NCBI GenBank assembly: GCA_019914945.1
Contig: CM034108.1
Location: forward strand, 72,001 to 136,000
Source: Typha latifolia
Lineage: Eukaryota; Streptophyta; Magnoliopsida; Poales; Typhaceae
Direction: 5' to 3'
DNA: 64,000 bases
Shown: in pieces, positions 62,340 to 64,000 of the stretch
Numbering within the stretch: position 1 is the stretch's first letter
Layout of the letters: every line of letters starts with the position of its first letter
The notes under the pieces: generated by a model
Seen by the model: the letters and a program-made list of their open reading frames with translations, nothing else
Told to the model about the DNA's origin: nothing
Databases searched by the model: none
Made by a program: the position numbers and the translations under genes

Positions 62340-63616
62340 CTACAAAGAGAAGAACAAAAGTTTTGAGTAACAAGACAGCATCTGGGTTTGCTAGAATATG
62401 ATGACTTAAAATAGCAGACTTCACTAAATAAAACTGCATACAGCAAGGATGCTTAAATTATGTGCAGATAGTACTACAAGAACAAACAGGATGTGGGCAA
62501 ATAAGTCTTAACACAAGTTGGTTGGTTTCTCCACGCCAGAATTGGGATTCACGAAATCATTAATACCCTTCAGTTGAAGTCTACTAGAGAGAAAAGGCTC
62601 ATTTTATTCCTTTCTACAATATTTCTTGGAAGTTGTAAGTTGTAACATACGCTTAGCTATGAATCTAGCTAGAAAACTGTTTTCCCTTATTCATGACAGA
62701 AATGAAGATAGCTTCTGATATAATGACATTAACTTCTACAATGTCTAGAACTTTTCCATGTCTAAGGAACATCGTAAGGTTGCTCAATAGATGCAGGAAC
62801 AAGGATTGTAACAAATAATGCATATAGTATTTCCCATTAACTGTATTTCATGAGAAGCGCTCCCTTTGCCAAGTTTTCCTATGGTTAGGGCTTAGGATTA
62901 TGGTACCATTTTCTAGAGATTGACATCAAGCTAACAAATCAATGACAATTGCTAAAGACTGCATATTCTCATATTGCGCTCTAGCCAACCCAACTTGGAT
63001 GCTGATAAAGTGTTATCACCTCCAGATCAATTTAATAGGAGCTCATACAAATGCATGCTCAACAGATTAATAAGACAGAATGTTAAGTCTGAGACACTTA
63101 ATCACTGTACTACAGTAGTTGACTTTCCCAGCTAAGAAGTGAATATGTGAGCCTAGGCATGGGCATGTGTGTTTGTGTGGGAAAAAATTTAGAGGGAAGA
63201 ACAGGAAAGTGCAAGAGGAAGAAGATAAGGCAAATACTTTAATACCTCTCTAAAATTCATAATTCTAATTTAACGGTTGTAATAGCCAATTTCTATATTT
63301 GGTACCAGTTCCAAAATTACATTACGTAAAAATAAAGATATATTAGTTAAAAAGATCAATGCGCCTAACTTTTGGATTGCACGTTCTTTTTTCTATTAAA
63401 ATTTCTCTCTTTTTTAGATATGATTAAAGATTAATTATAGGAGATATCATTTAATACTAGACGATTTAAATTTGATTTTTTACCTTTATAAGAGATAGAT
63501 TTCAATTTAAATTTAATTCTCTATCTTTATATGTTATCAAATTTTAGTTTAAATAAATCTTAAATTAATGAGAGATATATGTAAATAATTAAAAACTGAT
63601 CGAAGATATAAAATTT
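62340..63616. other. Intron of the MOS14-like gene continuing past the window
   Basis: I searched the minus strand for the upstream exons coding the N-terminal repeats and found none, so they lie beyond the right edge. The sequence is AT-rich with no recognisable element. Confidence 0.5.
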
Positions 63617-64000
63617 TGTTATGACCCAGCTTAGGGAAGGGGTCTAATGGGTTTGGTTGAGTATAGTTCTATTGGGTTGAGTCCAATTTCAATTTCTGCA
63701 TTGTTTATTCCTACATTTGTTTTTAACCTCCTTCCTCTAGCAGCCAGCGGTGCCCCAAGGTAGATCGAGCTTCACCAGCTATGCTTCTCCCTCTTCGATC
63801 GAACTCCCCTCCTTTCTCTAGTGTAATCTTCTCCCCTACCCCATTCTCCTCTAGCTCTAGTAGCCTATCCTAGGAACCTCTTCAGCTCCTCCACCAAGCT
63901 CCCCAACCCACTTTACAGCAGCCATTACTGAAGTTGTAGCTTCTTCCCACTGAGCCCCCACTCCAACTCAGCCCCTCCTCTCCTAGCTCCATTTCGGCTG
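63617..64000. mobile_element. Possible LTR start, cut by the window edge
   Basis: It begins TGTTATGACCCAGCTTAGGG, like the TGTCACGACCC start common in plant Ty3/gypsy LTRs. It then turns into the C/T-rich sequence typical of LTR leader regions. Only 384 bp are visible, so the call is tentative. Confidence 0.3.

Overview
The window is nuclear DNA from a flowering plant, most likely a monocot and possibly a palm-like genome. Coding exons are GC-rich at gene starts, introns are GT-AG, and long introns are swollen by transposons and by (GA)n, (TA)n, (CT)n and (ACA)n microsatellites. The species is inference only. There are no bacterial-style operons, CRISPR arrays or recognisable tRNA/rRNA genes.

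Layout. (1) 1153-2547, plus strand: a two-exon DUF247 (UPF0481) membrane-anchored protein. (2) 8652-3627, minus strand: a 12-exon HGSNAT-like (heparan-alpha-glucosaminide N-acetyltransferase-like) multi-pass membrane acyltransferase. Its catalytic histidine is present, but the usual C-terminal membrane segment is not found. (3) 14055-22783, plus strand: a complete 12-exon gene for chloroplast HSP100/ClpD (ERD1), 941 aa, with a G-box about 575 bp upstream. (4) 62339-27869, minus strand: 18 exons of a transportin-SR/TNPO3-type importin-beta receptor (MOS14-like). It gives 739 aa through the natural stop; the N-terminal exons lie beyond the right edge. Genes 1 and 2 converge, 2 and 3 diverge across about 5.4 kb, and 3 and 4 converge.

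Mobile DNA. ERD1 intron 9 carries a 1.36-kb non-autonomous hAT-type element with a perfect 8-bp target duplication. MOS14-like introns hold a second hAT-type element, a Mutator-like element with a 9-bp duplication, LINE/L1 endonuclease relics, Ty3/gypsy LTR and gag relics, several copies of a GC-rich inverted-repeat family, and a 1.7-kb solo LTR with a perfect 5-bp duplication nested in an older element. A related solo LTR lies between ERD1 and the MOS14-like gene.

The four genes show no common pathway: stress-linked plastid protein quality control (ERD1), nuclear import of splicing factors (MOS14-like), a membrane acyltransferase and a DUF247 protein. I found no convincing new multi-gene system. 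The most notable observations are the missing end of the HGSNAT-like gene, a non-consensus splice donor running straight into a (CT)n microsatellite, and the datable nested transposon insertions.
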